Of a stretch of DNA of 64,000 bases, positions 9,826 to 19,096 are shown piece after piece. The DNA lies in the NCBI RefSeq assembly GCF_000176235.1, contig NZ_ACZV01000005.1:496001-560000 (forward strand), given 5' to 3'. A program made the position numbers and the translations under genes. This DNA is from Vibrio orientalis CIP 102891 = ATCC 33934. Its GTDB lineage: Bacteria > Pseudomonadota > Gammaproteobacteria > Enterobacterales > Vibrionaceae. Under the pieces are notes generated by a model. It worked only from the letters and a program-made list of their open reading frames with translations, did no database searches and was not told the origin of the DNA. Position 1 is the stretch's first letter. Each line of letters begins with the position of its first letter.

Positions 9826-10887
9826 ATGAGCCACATATTAGATACCATAGAGACAGTTTACCCATTCCCACCAAAACCAGTCCCACTGTCAGAAGAAGAA
9901 AAACAAGCGTATACCGCCAACATTAAAAAGCTTCTGAAAGAGAAAGACGCGGTGTTAATTGCCCATTACTATACCGATCCTGAGATTCAAGCTCTGGCTG
10001 AAGAGACAGGCGGCTTTGTGGGTGATTCCCTTGAAATGGCCAAGTTTGGTAATCGCCATCCAGCAAGTACACTGATCATCGGTGGTGTACGCTTCATGGG
10101 TGAATCAGCGAAGATCCTGACGCCTGAGAAACGCATCCTAATGCCAACGCTTGAAGCGGAATGTTCGCTTGATTTAGGTTGCCCAGCCGATAAGTTCTCA
10201 GAGTTCTGTGATGCGCATCCTGACCACACGGTTGTTGTATATGCCAATACTTCAGCAGCGGTGAAAGCGCGCGCTGATTGGGTGGTCACATCAAGTATCG
10301 CCCTTGAAATCGTTGAGCACCTAGATGCGGAAGATAAACCAATTATTTGGGGCCCTGACCGTCACCTAGGTTCATACATCTCAAACAAAACCGGCGCAGA
10401 CATGCTGTTATGGCAAGGCGAATGTATTGTTCATGATGAGTTCTCTGCTGACGCTCTACGCAAGATGAAGTCAGTTTACCCTGATGCAGCAATTCTTGTT
10501 CACCCAGAGTCGCCAGCGAGCGTTGTCGAGCTTGCAGACGCGGTCGGCTCAACAAGCCAGCTTATTAAGGCAGCAAAAGAGCTACCTCAGCAGAAAATGA
10601 TCGTGGCAACGGATAAAGGCATCTTCTTCAAGATGCAGCAACTCGTGCCAGAGAAAGAGCTGATTGAAGCGCCGACAGCAGGAGCGGGTGCAACTTGCCG
10701 CAGCTGTGCACACTGTCCTTGGATGGCGATGAACGGCCTGAAAGCGATTGAAGCGGCACTTAGTGAAGGTGGATCAGAGCATGAGATCTTCGTTGATGAA
10801 GCGCTACGCGTTAAGTCTCTGATCCCGCTTAACCGAATGTTAGATTTCGCAGAACAGCTCAATATGCAAGTCAAAGGCAATGCATAA
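9826..10887 (+). CDS. nadA: Quinolinate synthase NadA
   Basis: 353-aa [4Fe-4S] enzyme that condenses iminoaspartate with dihydroxyacetone phosphate to quinolinate in de novo NAD synthesis. Three conserved Cys regions are visible: [25 protein letters not shown] and the C-terminal [15 protein letters not shown]. Also present is [13 protein letters not shown] near the N terminus. It stands alone between two terminators, following cpoB as in other Vibrio genomes. Confidence 0.97.
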   Translation: MSHILDTIETVYPFPPKPVPLSEEEKQAYTANIKKLLKEKDAVLIAHYYTDPEIQALAEETGGFVGDSLEMAKFGNRHPASTLIIGGVRFMGESAKILTPEKRILMPTLEAECSLDLGCPADKFSEFCDAHPDHTVVVYANTSAAVKARADWVVTSSIALEIVEHLDAEDKPIIWGPDRHLGSYISNKTGADMLLWQGECIVHDEFSADALRKMKSVYPDAAILVHPESPASVVELADAVGSTSQLIKAAKELPQQKMIVATDKGIFFKMQQLVPEKELIEAPTAGAGATCRSCAHCPWMAMNGLKAIEAALSEGGSEHEIFVDEALRVKSLIPLNRMLDFAEQLNMQVKGNA

Positions 10888-10909
10888 ATAGAGAGTTATC
10901 ACAGTTCTT

Positions 10910-10938
10910 AAAACCAGCCGCACTTGGCTGGTTTTTTT
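10910..10938 (+). terminator. Terminator of nadA
   Basis: Hairpin AAAACCAGCC / GGCTGGTTTT followed by T residues, just after nadA. Confidence 0.9.
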
Positions 10939-10989
10939 ATGCTCTCGGTTAGGCTTAAATACAATCACAGTGTTTCAATAAGGCGTGTT

Positions 10990-12027
10990 ATGACTCTTTG
11001 GCTATCATTTAGAAAGTGGCTGAACTCTCACCTGTTTAACCTCAGTAATCGCAATCTAGCCTTTTTGGTTCTCGCCTATATTGTGCTTTCTTGGGGACTG
11101 CTTACCTTAAGTGGTGAGCATTCACTTACTCATGACCTTTCTACGTTCGTCTACTTCTTGATGGTAACGGCCTCAACGGTTGGCTACGGGGATCATTCTC
11201 CAGAGACTGCTGCAGGTAAGTGGGTGGTGATCGTATTTGTTATCCCGGGTGGTTTGACCCTTTTCGCGGCATTGATTGGTCGCTTAGCAACAGGCGCAGT
11301 CGAGTACTGGCGCGCAGGAATATTAGGTAAACGGAGAGTTGGTGTGGAGAATCACATATTACTATTAGGTTGGAACGGTCAACGAACGATGCACTTGATT
11401 CGCATGCTACAGCACGAAGAAGAGGGCAAACGTCCGATCGTATTATGTAGCCGCTCAGACATCGAAAACCCGTTACCTGGTCAAATTGGCTTCGTAAAGG
11501 TCAACAGCTACACCGATGCTCAAGAGATGGAAAAAGCCGCGATTGATAAAGCGAGCTGCATTGTGGTTGATAACCTAGAAGATGATATTACGCTCTCTGC
11601 TGCGCTATACAGTGCCAATATCAACCCTAAGGCCCATTTACTGGCTTACTTCAAAGACGAAGCGTTGAGTAACCTTCTTAATCAGCACTGCCCAAATGCC
11701 GAGTGTATTCCTGCGGTGGGGGCTGAAATGTTAGCGAAAGCAGCGGTGGACCCAGGTTCGAGCGCATTGCACCAAGAGCTATTGGCATCGACGCGCGGTA
11801 TGACTCAGTACTCAACGACTTATCCAGCAGATTTAAATGGAATAACGGTTGAAGCGGCATTTCATTTTATGAAGAAAGAGTATCAGGCGACATTGATTGC
11901 ATTTGATATTGGCAATGGAATCGAGCTCAACCCTGAGCTAGAACGTGATATTCCACCAAGCGCTAAGGTGTTCTATATTGCGGATGAGCGAATCGATGAG
12001 TTCAATTGGTCATCGATCGCTAGCTAG
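10990..12027 (+). CDS. Potassium channel family protein with TrkA-N/RCK domain
   Basis: 345-aa two-helix K+ channel. An N-terminal membrane segment (NLAFLVLAYIVLSWGLLTLSG) leads to a pore loop with the selectivity filter TVGYGD and a second helix (WVVIVFVIPGGLTLFAALIG). A cytosolic nucleotide-binding RCK/TrkA-N domain follows (ENHILLLGWNGQRTMHLIR). It resembles bacterial Kch-type channels. ATG 10990 is chosen because it follows an AGGCG ribosome-like site; in-frame ATGs at 10924 and 10939 lie in the nadA terminator. Physiological role not deducible from context. Confidence 0.9.
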   Translation: MTLWLSFRKWLNSHLFNLSNRNLAFLVLAYIVLSWGLLTLSGEHSLTHDLSTFVYFLMVTASTVGYGDHSPETAAGKWVVIVFVIPGGLTLFAALIGRLATGAVEYWRAGILGKRRVGVENHILLLGWNGQRTMHLIRMLQHEEEGKRPIVLCSRSDIENPLPGQIGFVKVNSYTDAQEMEKAAIDKASCIVVDNLEDDITLSAALYSANINPKAHLLAYFKDEALSNLLNQHCPNAECIPAVGAEMLAKAAVDPGSSALHQELLASTRGMTQYSTTYPADLNGITVEAAFHFMKKEYQATLIAFDIGNGIELNPELERDIPPSAKVFYIADERIDEFNWSSIAS

Positions 12028-12043
12028 ATGAATTGCGATAGAT

Positions 12044-12082
12044 AAAAAAAGAGCTCACATACAGTATGTGAGCTCTTTTTTA
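12044..12082. terminator. Bidirectional terminator between convergent genes
   Basis: Hairpin AGAGCTCACATAC / GTATGTGAGCTCT flanked by A7 and T6, shared by the K+ channel gene (plus) and the UPF0149 gene (minus). Confidence 0.92.
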
Positions 12083-12093
12083 TTGTTTGAGGC

Positions 12094-12672
12094 TTACTCT
12101 TGCGCTGCTAGCGTTACGCCGCGCATCGTTAGACCACACAGCATCGTTGGCATCGCGTTGAAGATCTCTTCGAACTGCTCTAAGCCTTGAATGCCTTGCT
12201 CGGCTAATGTCGCAATCGAGGTTTCTGGATCGTAAAGCATGCTCAATGACAAAATCACGCCGCCAAGTAGAGCACTGTCTTCGGTACCGTCAGGCATGAT
12301 GGTTTCCCAGTCGTCTCTAGCGAGTTGCCAGCCTTGCAGCAGACCTTCACAGAAGTCACGAGTTTGTGCCGTCACAATATCTTCTTCATCGAGCGTGCAA
12401 CCTTCAGGCCATTGCCAGTTATTTTCTAGCAGAGCAGGGCGGTATTGATTCCACAGCGTAATGATGTGCTCAATGTAAGTTTCGAGCTGCTCGCCATCGC
12501 TAAATGGTGCCACTTCTTCACCACCCCACAGGAAGGGTAGCCACTCTTCAGGTGGAAGTACATTAGGCGCAGCGGCCATCGCAGTGACGAAACCGTAGGT
12601 CTTAGCTTCGTTAATCAGTTTGTCTTCTAGCTCTGGCAATGACAGCAGTTGTTGTAAAGTCAAAATGGACAC
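12094..12672 (-). CDS. UPF0149 (YecA/YgfB-like) family protein
   Basis: About 192-aa acidic, helical protein of the UPF0149 family. YGFVTAMAAAPNVLPPEEWLPFLWGG matches the conserved block in YecA, split here as the N-terminal helix and the PPEEWLPFLWGG segment; the C-terminal metal-binding SEC-C motif seen in some YecA proteins is absent. Function is not established. The start is uncertain: GTG at 12672 has little room for a ribosome site, and a TTG nine bases later (AGGGTG upstream) is a fair alternative. Monocistronic. Confidence 0.8.
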   Translation of the reverse strand: MSILTLQQLLSLPELEDKLINEAKTYGFVTAMAAAPNVLPPEEWLPFLWGGEEVAPFSDGEQLETYIEHIITLWNQYRPALLENNWQWPEGCTLDEEDIVTAQTRDFCEGLLQGWQLARDDWETIMPDGTEDSALLGGVILSLSMLYDPETSIATLAEQGIQGLEQFEEIFNAMPTMLCGLTMRGVTLAAQE

Positions 12673-12790
12673 CCTATTACAGTCAGGACTTGTGATAAAG
12701 CAATGGTAACAGCCAAGACATAAGAGAAAAAGGTTGCTGCATTGATATATTCGCTATAATTTCTAATAAATATCAAAAATTCAAAGATTT

Positions 12791-15223
12791 ATGGATATAC
12801 GCTCATCACTAAAAAGGAAGAGTATCATTGCCTTAGCTATTTACTTAGCTTTGGCCGTTGGTTTGATCGGTACTATCAACTATTTGGTGGTAGAGCCTCC
12901 TACGCGTACCCAACTCGAACGAAATCTTGAATTACGCACCGAACTTATCTCAACTCAAATCAAAGAGCCGCTCAATAAATCACTGGGAATCCTGCAGGGT
13001 GTGGTCACTATTGGTAGCACTGACGAGTCGCAACAACACCAAGCCTATTTACTGCATCAATTGTTTTTGCAGATCGATGATATCACCGTCAGTGGTGGCT
13101 TATGGCCCGTGCCTTATTCGGTGGATGAAGCCAGTGCATTCAAGAGTCTTTTCTTTAACCGGGCCAACGATGGTCAGGTGGATCGCGTGTACTCTTGGGA
13201 CAATCCAGCGTCTGGTGGTTACAACCAAGAATCTTGGTATACCTCGGTAGTCAATACACCTCAAGGCACCGTCTCATGGTCCCCTGTGTATATTGACCCA
13301 TTTACGCATATCCAAATGATCACCGCTTCTTCGCCTTATTATAATGATGGCGTGTTTGCTGGGGTGGCGACCGTCGATATCTCCTTAGTATCGCTTGTTG
13401 ATTTTGTACGCTTACATGCAGAGGAGTATGACTTAGGGGTCATTTTGCGTGATGGCTATGGCGACGTGATCACTGAGTACAACTTTCAACTAGCTGAAAA
13501 CATCTACATCAGTAAGAACACGTTTGGTGACTTTAATTGGAGCGTTGACGTTGTTAATGCCAAACGCCTAGTAGCCGAACAGGTCTACGATGTGGTCTCT
13601 AAAGTCGAAGCTGTCATCGTTCCTATCATGCTGGTGTTTGTAATGCTCGGTTACTTTTTGATTAATCGTTTTCTTATCTCTCCGGTTGTTGTCGTGGCGA
13701 GAAGCGTACAGGAGTCGAAAGAGGGCGGGAGCATAGATCTTAAGTACAACAGCAATGATGAGATCAAATATCTGATTGACTCTTTTAACCAGAAAACCGT
13801 CTATCTCGAAGAAGAAAAGGTCAAGGCTCAAGCCTCGACTAAAGCCAAAAGTGCCTTCTTAGCCACGCTCTCCCACGAGATTAGAACGCCGATGAACGGT
13901 GTGTTAGGCACCGCTCAAATCCTATTGAAAACGGATCTAACCAGCGAGCAGCGCAAGCATATGAAAACCCTCTATGAGTCGGGTGAACATATGATGACCT
14001 TGCTTAACGAGATCCTCGATTTCTCTAAAGTGGAGCAAGGGCATCTAGAGCTAGAGCGCGCGCCATTCCCGTTAGAAGCCATCATCGGCAGTATCAACAG
14101 TGTTTATTACACTCTGTGCTCTGAAAAAGGTTTGCAGTTTAAAGTGTATTCAGAGGTGCCAGAAAGCCGCTGGTATCGTTGTGACAAAGCAAGGCTAAGG
14201 CAGATCCTGTTTAACCTGCTGAACAACGCGGTTAAGTTTACCTCTCGCGGTTATGTCGAAGTGGGCTTTAAAGAACAGACCAGAAACGGGCGAAATTTCT
14301 TGGTCATTCAAGTGAGAGACACAGGAATAGGAATCGACAAAGCTGTACAGGACAAAGTATTCAAACCCTTTGAACAAGCTGAGTCCTCAACCACTCGACG
14401 CTTTGGTGGCACTGGGCTTGGCCTTGCTATTGTCAAACAATTGTGTGACTTGATGGATGGGGAGATAAAACTGACCAGCGAAGTAGGGATTGGCTCATGC
14501 TTTGAAGTTGCGTTGCAGGTAGACATTGGCGAAGCGATTTTTGCCGAATATCAAGAACGCAGGAAACTCGATTACCACGGACTAAAAGCGCTCATTGTTG
14601 AAGATAACCGTACCAACTCAATCATCCTAAACACCTTCATGACCAATAAAGGTTTTTCTTGTGACTGCGTTGAAAATGGCGAGCTGGCCGTTCATGCGAT
14701 AACAACGGGTGAGTATGATCTTGTTTTGATGGACAACCACATGCCGGTAATGGATGGAATAGAGGCGACGGCGGTTATACGAGGCTTAAGTGGTCAAAAG
14801 TCGAAAGTCTTGATTCTGGGTTGTACAGCGGACGTGTTTAAAGACACTTGGCAGCGGATGATAGCCTCTGGTGCGAATTATATTATCTCTAAACCTGTCG
14901 ATGAAACAGAGTTGGATGATGCGCTGCTGAGTCATTCCGATCTGCTTTACCAATTTAAGCCTCATTTGCTGAATTCTCCGCTCAACGGAGGTGAGATAGA
15001 GTTAGAAGAGCCTTTGATGTTGTTCTTTATGGCAATTGAAAACGAAAATTTACTCTATGCACGTGAGAGCTTTGGCCAAATCCAACAGCAGCTCGCCGAG
15101 ATTCAGTCACCCACATTAAAAGAAAACCTTGCGGCCATCGAACACTACTTGGTGTCTGGAGACTTTCCCCCACAAGATGAGTTAGATGTACTGACTGTAC
15201 AAGTAAAAGATTATTGTAACTAA
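12791..15223 (+). CDS. Hybrid sensor histidine kinase with dCache sensor
   Basis: 810-aa membrane kinase. Residues 13-33 form a transmembrane helix; residues about 35-270 are a periplasmic double-Cache domain (WYTSVVNTPQGTVSWSPVY, GVFAGVATVDISL); a second helix (VIVPIMLVFVMLGYFLI) precedes a short linker. The kinase core has His362 in ATLSHEIRTPMNG, an N box (NLLNNAVKF), DTGIGID and GGTGLGLAIV. A C-terminal receiver has the phospho-acceptor Asp648 in LMDNHMPVMDG. No HPt domain or partner regulator is adjacent, so the phosphate must go elsewhere. The ligand is unknown; dCache domains often bind small metabolites. Confidence 0.92.
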   Translation: MDIRSSLKRKSIIALAIYLALAVGLIGTINYLVVEPPTRTQLERNLELRTELISTQIKEPLNKSLGILQGVVTIGSTDESQQHQAYLLHQLFLQIDDITVSGGLWPVPYSVDEASAFKSLFFNRANDGQVDRVYSWDNPASGGYNQESWYTSVVNTPQGTVSWSPVYIDPFTHIQMITASSPYYNDGVFAGVATVDISLVSLVDFVRLHAEEYDLGVILRDGYGDVITEYNFQLAENIYISKNTFGDFNWSVDVVNAKRLVAEQVYDVVSKVEAVIVPIMLVFVMLGYFLINRFLISPVVVVARSVQESKEGGSIDLKYNSNDEIKYLIDSFNQKTVYLEEEKVKAQASTKAKSAFLATLSHEIRTPMNGVLGTAQILLKTDLTSEQRKHMKTLYESGEHMMTLLNEILDFSKVEQGHLELERAPFPLEAIIGSINSVYYTLCSEKGLQFKVYSEVPESRWYRCDKARLRQILFNLLNNAVKFTSRGYVEVGFKEQTRNGRNFLVIQVRDTGIGIDKAVQDKVFKPFEQAESSTTRRFGGTGLGLAIVKQLCDLMDGEIKLTSEVGIGSCFEVALQVDIGEAIFAEYQERRKLDYHGLKALIVEDNRTNSIILNTFMTNKGFSCDCVENGELAVHAITTGEYDLVLMDNHMPVMDGIEATAVIRGLSGQKSKVLILGCTADVFKDTWQRMIASGANYIISKPVDETELDDALLSHSDLLYQFKPHLLNSPLNGGEIELEEPLMLFFMAIENENLLYARESFGQIQQQLAEIQSPTLKENLAAIEHYLVSGDFPPQDELDVLTVQVKDYCN

Positions 15224-15446
15224 ATTACGAGTTTTTGGTTGTTTTTTAATCTAATGCCAAAAAAGTAGCGGATATGTCTAATTTTATTACTGTTACTAGT
15301 TGTTTATTTACTACCTTGTTTTAACTTTGAAATCTAAAACTGCAAATTTAATGATTTAATAGTCGTATAAACTGGATGTTTTGTCCTGTTGTAGGGTTAA
15401 GTGTTGTTATTTTATTGAAAGTGCAGTTTTTTGTGTTGAGGTTAAA

Positions 15447-15896
15447 ATGAAGTCTCGTGGGCCTTTTTGTATACGTAACGCCGCGGCGGATACGTTTGCG
15501 ATGGTAGTTTTCTGCTTTGTGTCTGGAATGATCATCGAGATCTTTATTTCAGGGATGACCTTTGAGCAATCTTTAGCGTCTCGAACACTTTCGATCCCAG
15601 TCAACATCGCGATAGCCTTCCCTTATGGCCTATTCCGAGATTACGTTTTACGCCAAGGTGCGCGTATCTCAAATACTGGGGTGATGAAGAACGTTTCAGA
15701 TTTAGTCGCTTATGTGCTGTTCCAATCTCCTGTGTATGCAGCGATTCTGTTTACCGTTGGTGCATCAACCGAGCAGATTATTACTGCTGTTACTTCTAAC
15801 GCGTTGGTGTCTTGCGGCATGGGCGTGTTATACGGTTACTTCTTAGATATGTGCCGTAAGTGGTTCCGTGTTCCGGGCTACTACCAGGAAGCATAA
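15447..15896 (+). CDS. alaE: L-alanine exporter AlaE
   Basis: 149-aa inner-membrane protein with about four hydrophobic helices. The signature [16 protein letters not shown], then [23 protein letters not shown] and [10 protein letters not shown] match AlaE, which exports L-alanine to avoid toxic accumulation. ATG 15447 is chosen from homologue length; an in-frame upstream ATG at 15381 would add 22 residues. The 220-bp region before it is AT-rich and shows no other gene. Confidence 0.92.
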   Translation: MKSRGPFCIRNAAADTFAMVVFCFVSGMIIEIFISGMTFEQSLASRTLSIPVNIAIAFPYGLFRDYVLRQGARISNTGVMKNVSDLVAYVLFQSPVYAAILFTVGASTEQIITAVTSNALVSCGMGVLYGYFLDMCRKWFRVPGYYQEA

Positions 15897-15959
15897 AGAT
15901 AACAAGCATAAGGCCAACAAGCGTAATAGATGCAGCCTGCAAAGTTAAAATTACTATTT

Positions 15960-15993
15960 AAAGAAAGACGCTCAAGGGCGTCTTTCTTTTGTT
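15960..15993. terminator. Terminator between alaE and the OYE gene
   Basis: Hairpin AAAGAAAGACGC / GCGTCTTTCTTT with a 6-base loop and a T-rich tail. It can serve alaE and, from the other side, the convergent minus-strand operon. Confidence 0.85.
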
Positions 15994-16008
15994 TCTAGCT
16001 TGCTATTC

Positions 16009-17110
16009 TTAATCTGCTGAGTGCGCCAGTGGCGGATAGTCCGTATAGCCATGCTCATTGCCACCAAATAGCGTTGAGCCGTCTAGTTCTGCCAGAGGTT
16101 GTTGGTGCTTTAAGCGCTTCACTAAATCTGGGTTAGAAACAAATGGGCGCCCAAACGCGATTAAATCGGCATAACCTTTTTCGAGCACTTCATCGGCACG
16201 CTCTTGGGTGTAACTGCCTGCAACGATAATGGTATTGGTAAAGTTTTCACGCAGCTCAATTCGGAAACTTTCTGGAATCACTGGAGCGTCGTCCCAGTCT
16301 GCTTCTGATAGGTGTAAATACGCGATATTGCGTGCTTGCAGCGCTTTCGATGCCTCTAAGATAGTAGGAACAATCTCAGGACAGTCCATATCTTTGAATG
16401 TAATGAATGGTGCCAGTCTAACGCCCACCTTGTCTGCGCCAACTTCCTTGCTGACCGCATCCACTACTTGTAATAAAAAACGAATACGATTGGTTGAACT
16501 GCCGCCATATTGATCACTACGATGGTTTGAATTGGTGCGCAGAAACTGATCGATGAGATAACCATTACCACCGTGAATTTCGATGCCATCGAAACCTGCT
16601 TCAATCGCGCGTTTAGCCGCATACGCAAAGTCAGCAATGACTCGGTTGATATCCTCTTGGGTCATGGCTCTTGGCTCGACACAATCGACCATGTTGCCGT
16701 TGCCTTGCTCATCAGCAATCCACACTTGTGTTGCGACAGGGGCTAGCGCCGATGGGGCGATAGGCCTGACCGTTTTGAAAAGTAGGGTGCGAGACGCGGC
16801 CGACATGCCATAGTTGACAAAACATCGCTGCGTCTTGCTCTTTTGCGGCCTTAGTGACCAACTTCCATCCTTCGACTTGCTCGTCCGTGTAGACCCCCGG
16901 GGTAAAAGAATAGCCCTGTGAATCATCAGATATTTGGGTAGCTTCCGAGATAATTAAGCCCGCAGTCGCGCGTTGCTTGTAGTAAGTCGCCATCATTTGG
17001 TTTGGAATATTTCCCGGTTGGCTAGTGCGTGCTCGGGTCATAGGCGCCATGACTACGCGGTTTTTTAGAGCCAGTTGTTTTAGCTGTGTTGGTTCAAAAA
17101 GTTTGCTCAT
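16009..17110 (-). pseudogene. Old yellow enzyme family alkene reductase, frameshifted
   Basis: Two overlapping reading frames together make one complete NemA/OYE-type FMN ene-reductase. The N-terminal part (MSKLFEPTQLKQLALKNRVV, LWHVGRVSHPTFQNGQA) runs from 17110; the rest (PIAPSALAPVATQVWI, EIHGGNGYLIDQFL, NHRSDQYGG, AFGRPFVSNPD, YTDYPPL) continues in another frame. The shift falls near 16762-16768, where the motif GQAPIAPSAL should be read through; the frame moves by net +1 (one base extra or two missing). Either a true inactivating mutation or a sequencing error. Last gene of the SDR-MFS-Grx operon, probably for detoxifying electrophiles. Confidence 0.85.
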
Positions 17111-17120
17111 GATCGGTTCC

Positions 17121-17750
17121 TTACTTGAGTAGTGGTACTTGCGTTTTGTTGCTGACAGATGCCATCCAAGTCTTCACCGTGTTGTCCCATTGGATTTCAG
17201 CTGCACTGAAGAAGCCGCGCAAGATAGAAAACAGAATAGCTTCGTCGACTAAGGTCACATGTTGGTAGGAGTCGAGATTCAAAACAGTTCTTGCGTGTTC
17301 GATGAGTTTTGCTACCTCTTTCGCGATGTTTGGTGTGTCTTGCAAAAGCGCATCAAAATTGAGGGCGTCTGTTTCCTTCTTTGTTCGCCAAGCTTGTTGC
17401 GCGGACTGAGTGGCAAATTCTGGTAACCCCATATTTGACCAACGTGGGTAACCGACTTTTTGCAGTGGTAGAAATGCGTTTTTTTGCCAATCCAACACTG
17501 ACTGAGATGGCTGGTTTGTCTCGGTTGAGCCAGCTAATTCAAGGAAGTAAGCGATGATGTCGAGGCTTTCTGCCATCGCTTCACCGTTGTCTTTGATAAG
17601 AAGAGGCACTTGCTTTGTACCGATGAGGTCTGTCGTGGTTTTGTCATCGTCATAAGCAATATTGATGATGTTAAGTTGGATATTCAGCTTACCAGCAACA
17701 TATCGGACGCGAGCACTAAATGGGCAATGTTCGTAAATGTAGAGTTTCAT
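17121..17750 (-). CDS. grxB: Glutaredoxin 2 family protein
   Basis: 209-aa protein like E. coli GrxB, a GST-fold glutaredoxin: an N-terminal thioredoxin domain (MKLYIYEHCPFSARVR, KQVPLLIKD, ESLDIIAYF) and an all-helical C-terminal domain. The active site reads CPFS rather than the usual CPYC, so the resolving Cys is missing and a monothiol or glutathione-transferase-like mechanism is likely. It ends ten bases before the OYE gene and is probably co-transcribed with it. Confidence 0.88.
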   Translation of the reverse strand: MKLYIYEHCPFSARVRYVAGKLNIQLNIINIAYDDDKTTTDLIGTKQVPLLIKDNGEAMAESLDIIAYFLELAGSTETNQPSQSVLDWQKNAFLPLQKVGYPRWSNMGLPEFATQSAQQAWRTKKETDALNFDALLQDTPNIAKEVAKLIEHARTVLNLDSYQHVTLVDEAILFSILRGFFSAAEIQWDNTVKTWMASVSNKTQVPLLK

Positions 17751-17828
17751 AGTGTTTTCCTAGTCATTCATATTGGGTAGCCCCATTTTTCGGGAGGCGT
17801 TAAATCAGGGCTATCGGTCGGGATGAAA

Positions 17829-19016
17829 TTAGTTGTTGAAGCTTGGGGCTAACTCGGCTTGTTTGCTTTCGTTGCGGTTTGCCTTGGCGATGAATAACAA
17901 ACCAATCAGTGGAACAATGATGGCAGCGTAAGGGATCATACCTGCGCCCATTTGACTATCGAGCACCATACCACCTAAGAAACCGCCAAAGGCATTGGCT
18001 AAGTTGAACGCCGAGATGTTTGCCGTAGCTGCCAATTCTTGGCCTTCACCGCCGTGATTCATTACTCGAAGCTGCATTGCTGGCACATTAGCGAATGAAG
18101 CAATACCAAACACAAATGCGGTAGCGATGAACCACACTTTGCTATCTACGGTTAAGCCAACCAGTACTAGTGAGACGATCATGGCGCTTGCCCAGAACAT
18201 CGAGGCTTTTTGCAGGTTCTTATCTGATGAGTGACCGCCCATGGTATTGCCGACAATCAGGCCCGCGCCAACAATAACCAAAATCCAAGTAACCGCACTT
18301 TCACCAAAGCCAGTAATGTGCATGGCGATTGGCGCGATGTAGCCATACAAAGTCATGAAACCAGACCATGCAAATACGGTGATCGCTAGGCTGATAAGCA
18401 GCATTGGATTCTTGAAGGCAGCTAATTGTGCTTTGATGTCTTTTGCTTCGCCATGGCCAGTCGATTTGATCACTGAAGTGATGGAGAACAGAGCCACTAC
18501 ACCAAAAGCTGCAACGGTTAAGAAAGTGGTGTGCCAGCCAAATTGCAAGCCAATCCAAGTACCACCTGGCACACCTAAAACATTCGCTAGTGTTAAGCCT
18601 GCAAACATCTGTCCAACCGCACGGCCTGCCATTTTTTCTGAAACCAAATTGGTTGCTACCACGGCGCCGATTCCGTAGAAGGGACCTTGAACCAAGCCAG
18701 TAATCACTCGGCTCACCATCAACACAAAGTAGCTTGGTGCAAAGGCAGATAATACGTTACCGAGGATAAACAACACCATTAGCCCAGCCAGTACGGCTTT
18801 CTTGTTAAAGCGGGCTAAGTAAATCGTAAGTAGTGGACCGCCAAACACAATTGCAAGCGCGTAGGCACTGATTAAGTAACCTGCCTGTCCTTCAGTGATG
18901 GACAATGAGTTGGCGACTTGAGGAAGAATTCCAGCAATAACAAATTCAGCGGTACCGATAGCAAAAGCGGCAAGCGTTAAGATCCATACCTGCAAAGGCA
19001 TTTTCTCTTTATTCAT
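17829..19016 (-). CDS. MFS transporter, DHA1 (AraJ/SotB-like) family
   Basis: 395-aa twelve-helix major facilitator. The start PLQVWILTLAAFAIGTAEFV and helix 2 segment AGYLISAYALAIVFGGPLL are typical of the AraJ/SotB/YdhP DHA1 group of sugar, drug or metabolite exporters. ATG 19016 has a GGGGGA site upstream; the longer in-frame start at 19079 adds 21 charged residues not seen in the family. Substrate unknown; the neighbours suggest export of a toxic or modified compound. Confidence 0.88.
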   Translation of the reverse strand: MNKEKMPLQVWILTLAAFAIGTAEFVIAGILPQVANSLSITEGQAGYLISAYALAIVFGGPLLTIYLARFNKKAVLAGLMVLFILGNVLSAFAPSYFVLMVSRVITGLVQGPFYGIGAVVATNLVSEKMAGRAVGQMFAGLTLANVLGVPGGTWIGLQFGWHTTFLTVAAFGVVALFSITSVIKSTGHGEAKDIKAQLAAFKNPMLLISLAITVFAWSGFMTLYGYIAPIAMHITGFGESAVTWILVIVGAGLIVGNTMGGHSSDKNLQKASMFWASAMIVSLVLVGLTVDSKVWFIATAFVFGIASFANVPAMQLRVMNHGGEGQELAATANISAFNLANAFGGFLGGMVLDSQMGAGMIPYAAIIVPLIGLLFIAKANRNESKQAELAPSFNN

Positions 19017-19096
19017 GGGGGAGTCTCTTTTTTTATTTAGTTTGAACCCATTGGTGCCACGCTTTCGACGCAATGGCACCGCGTATCAATTTGGCT

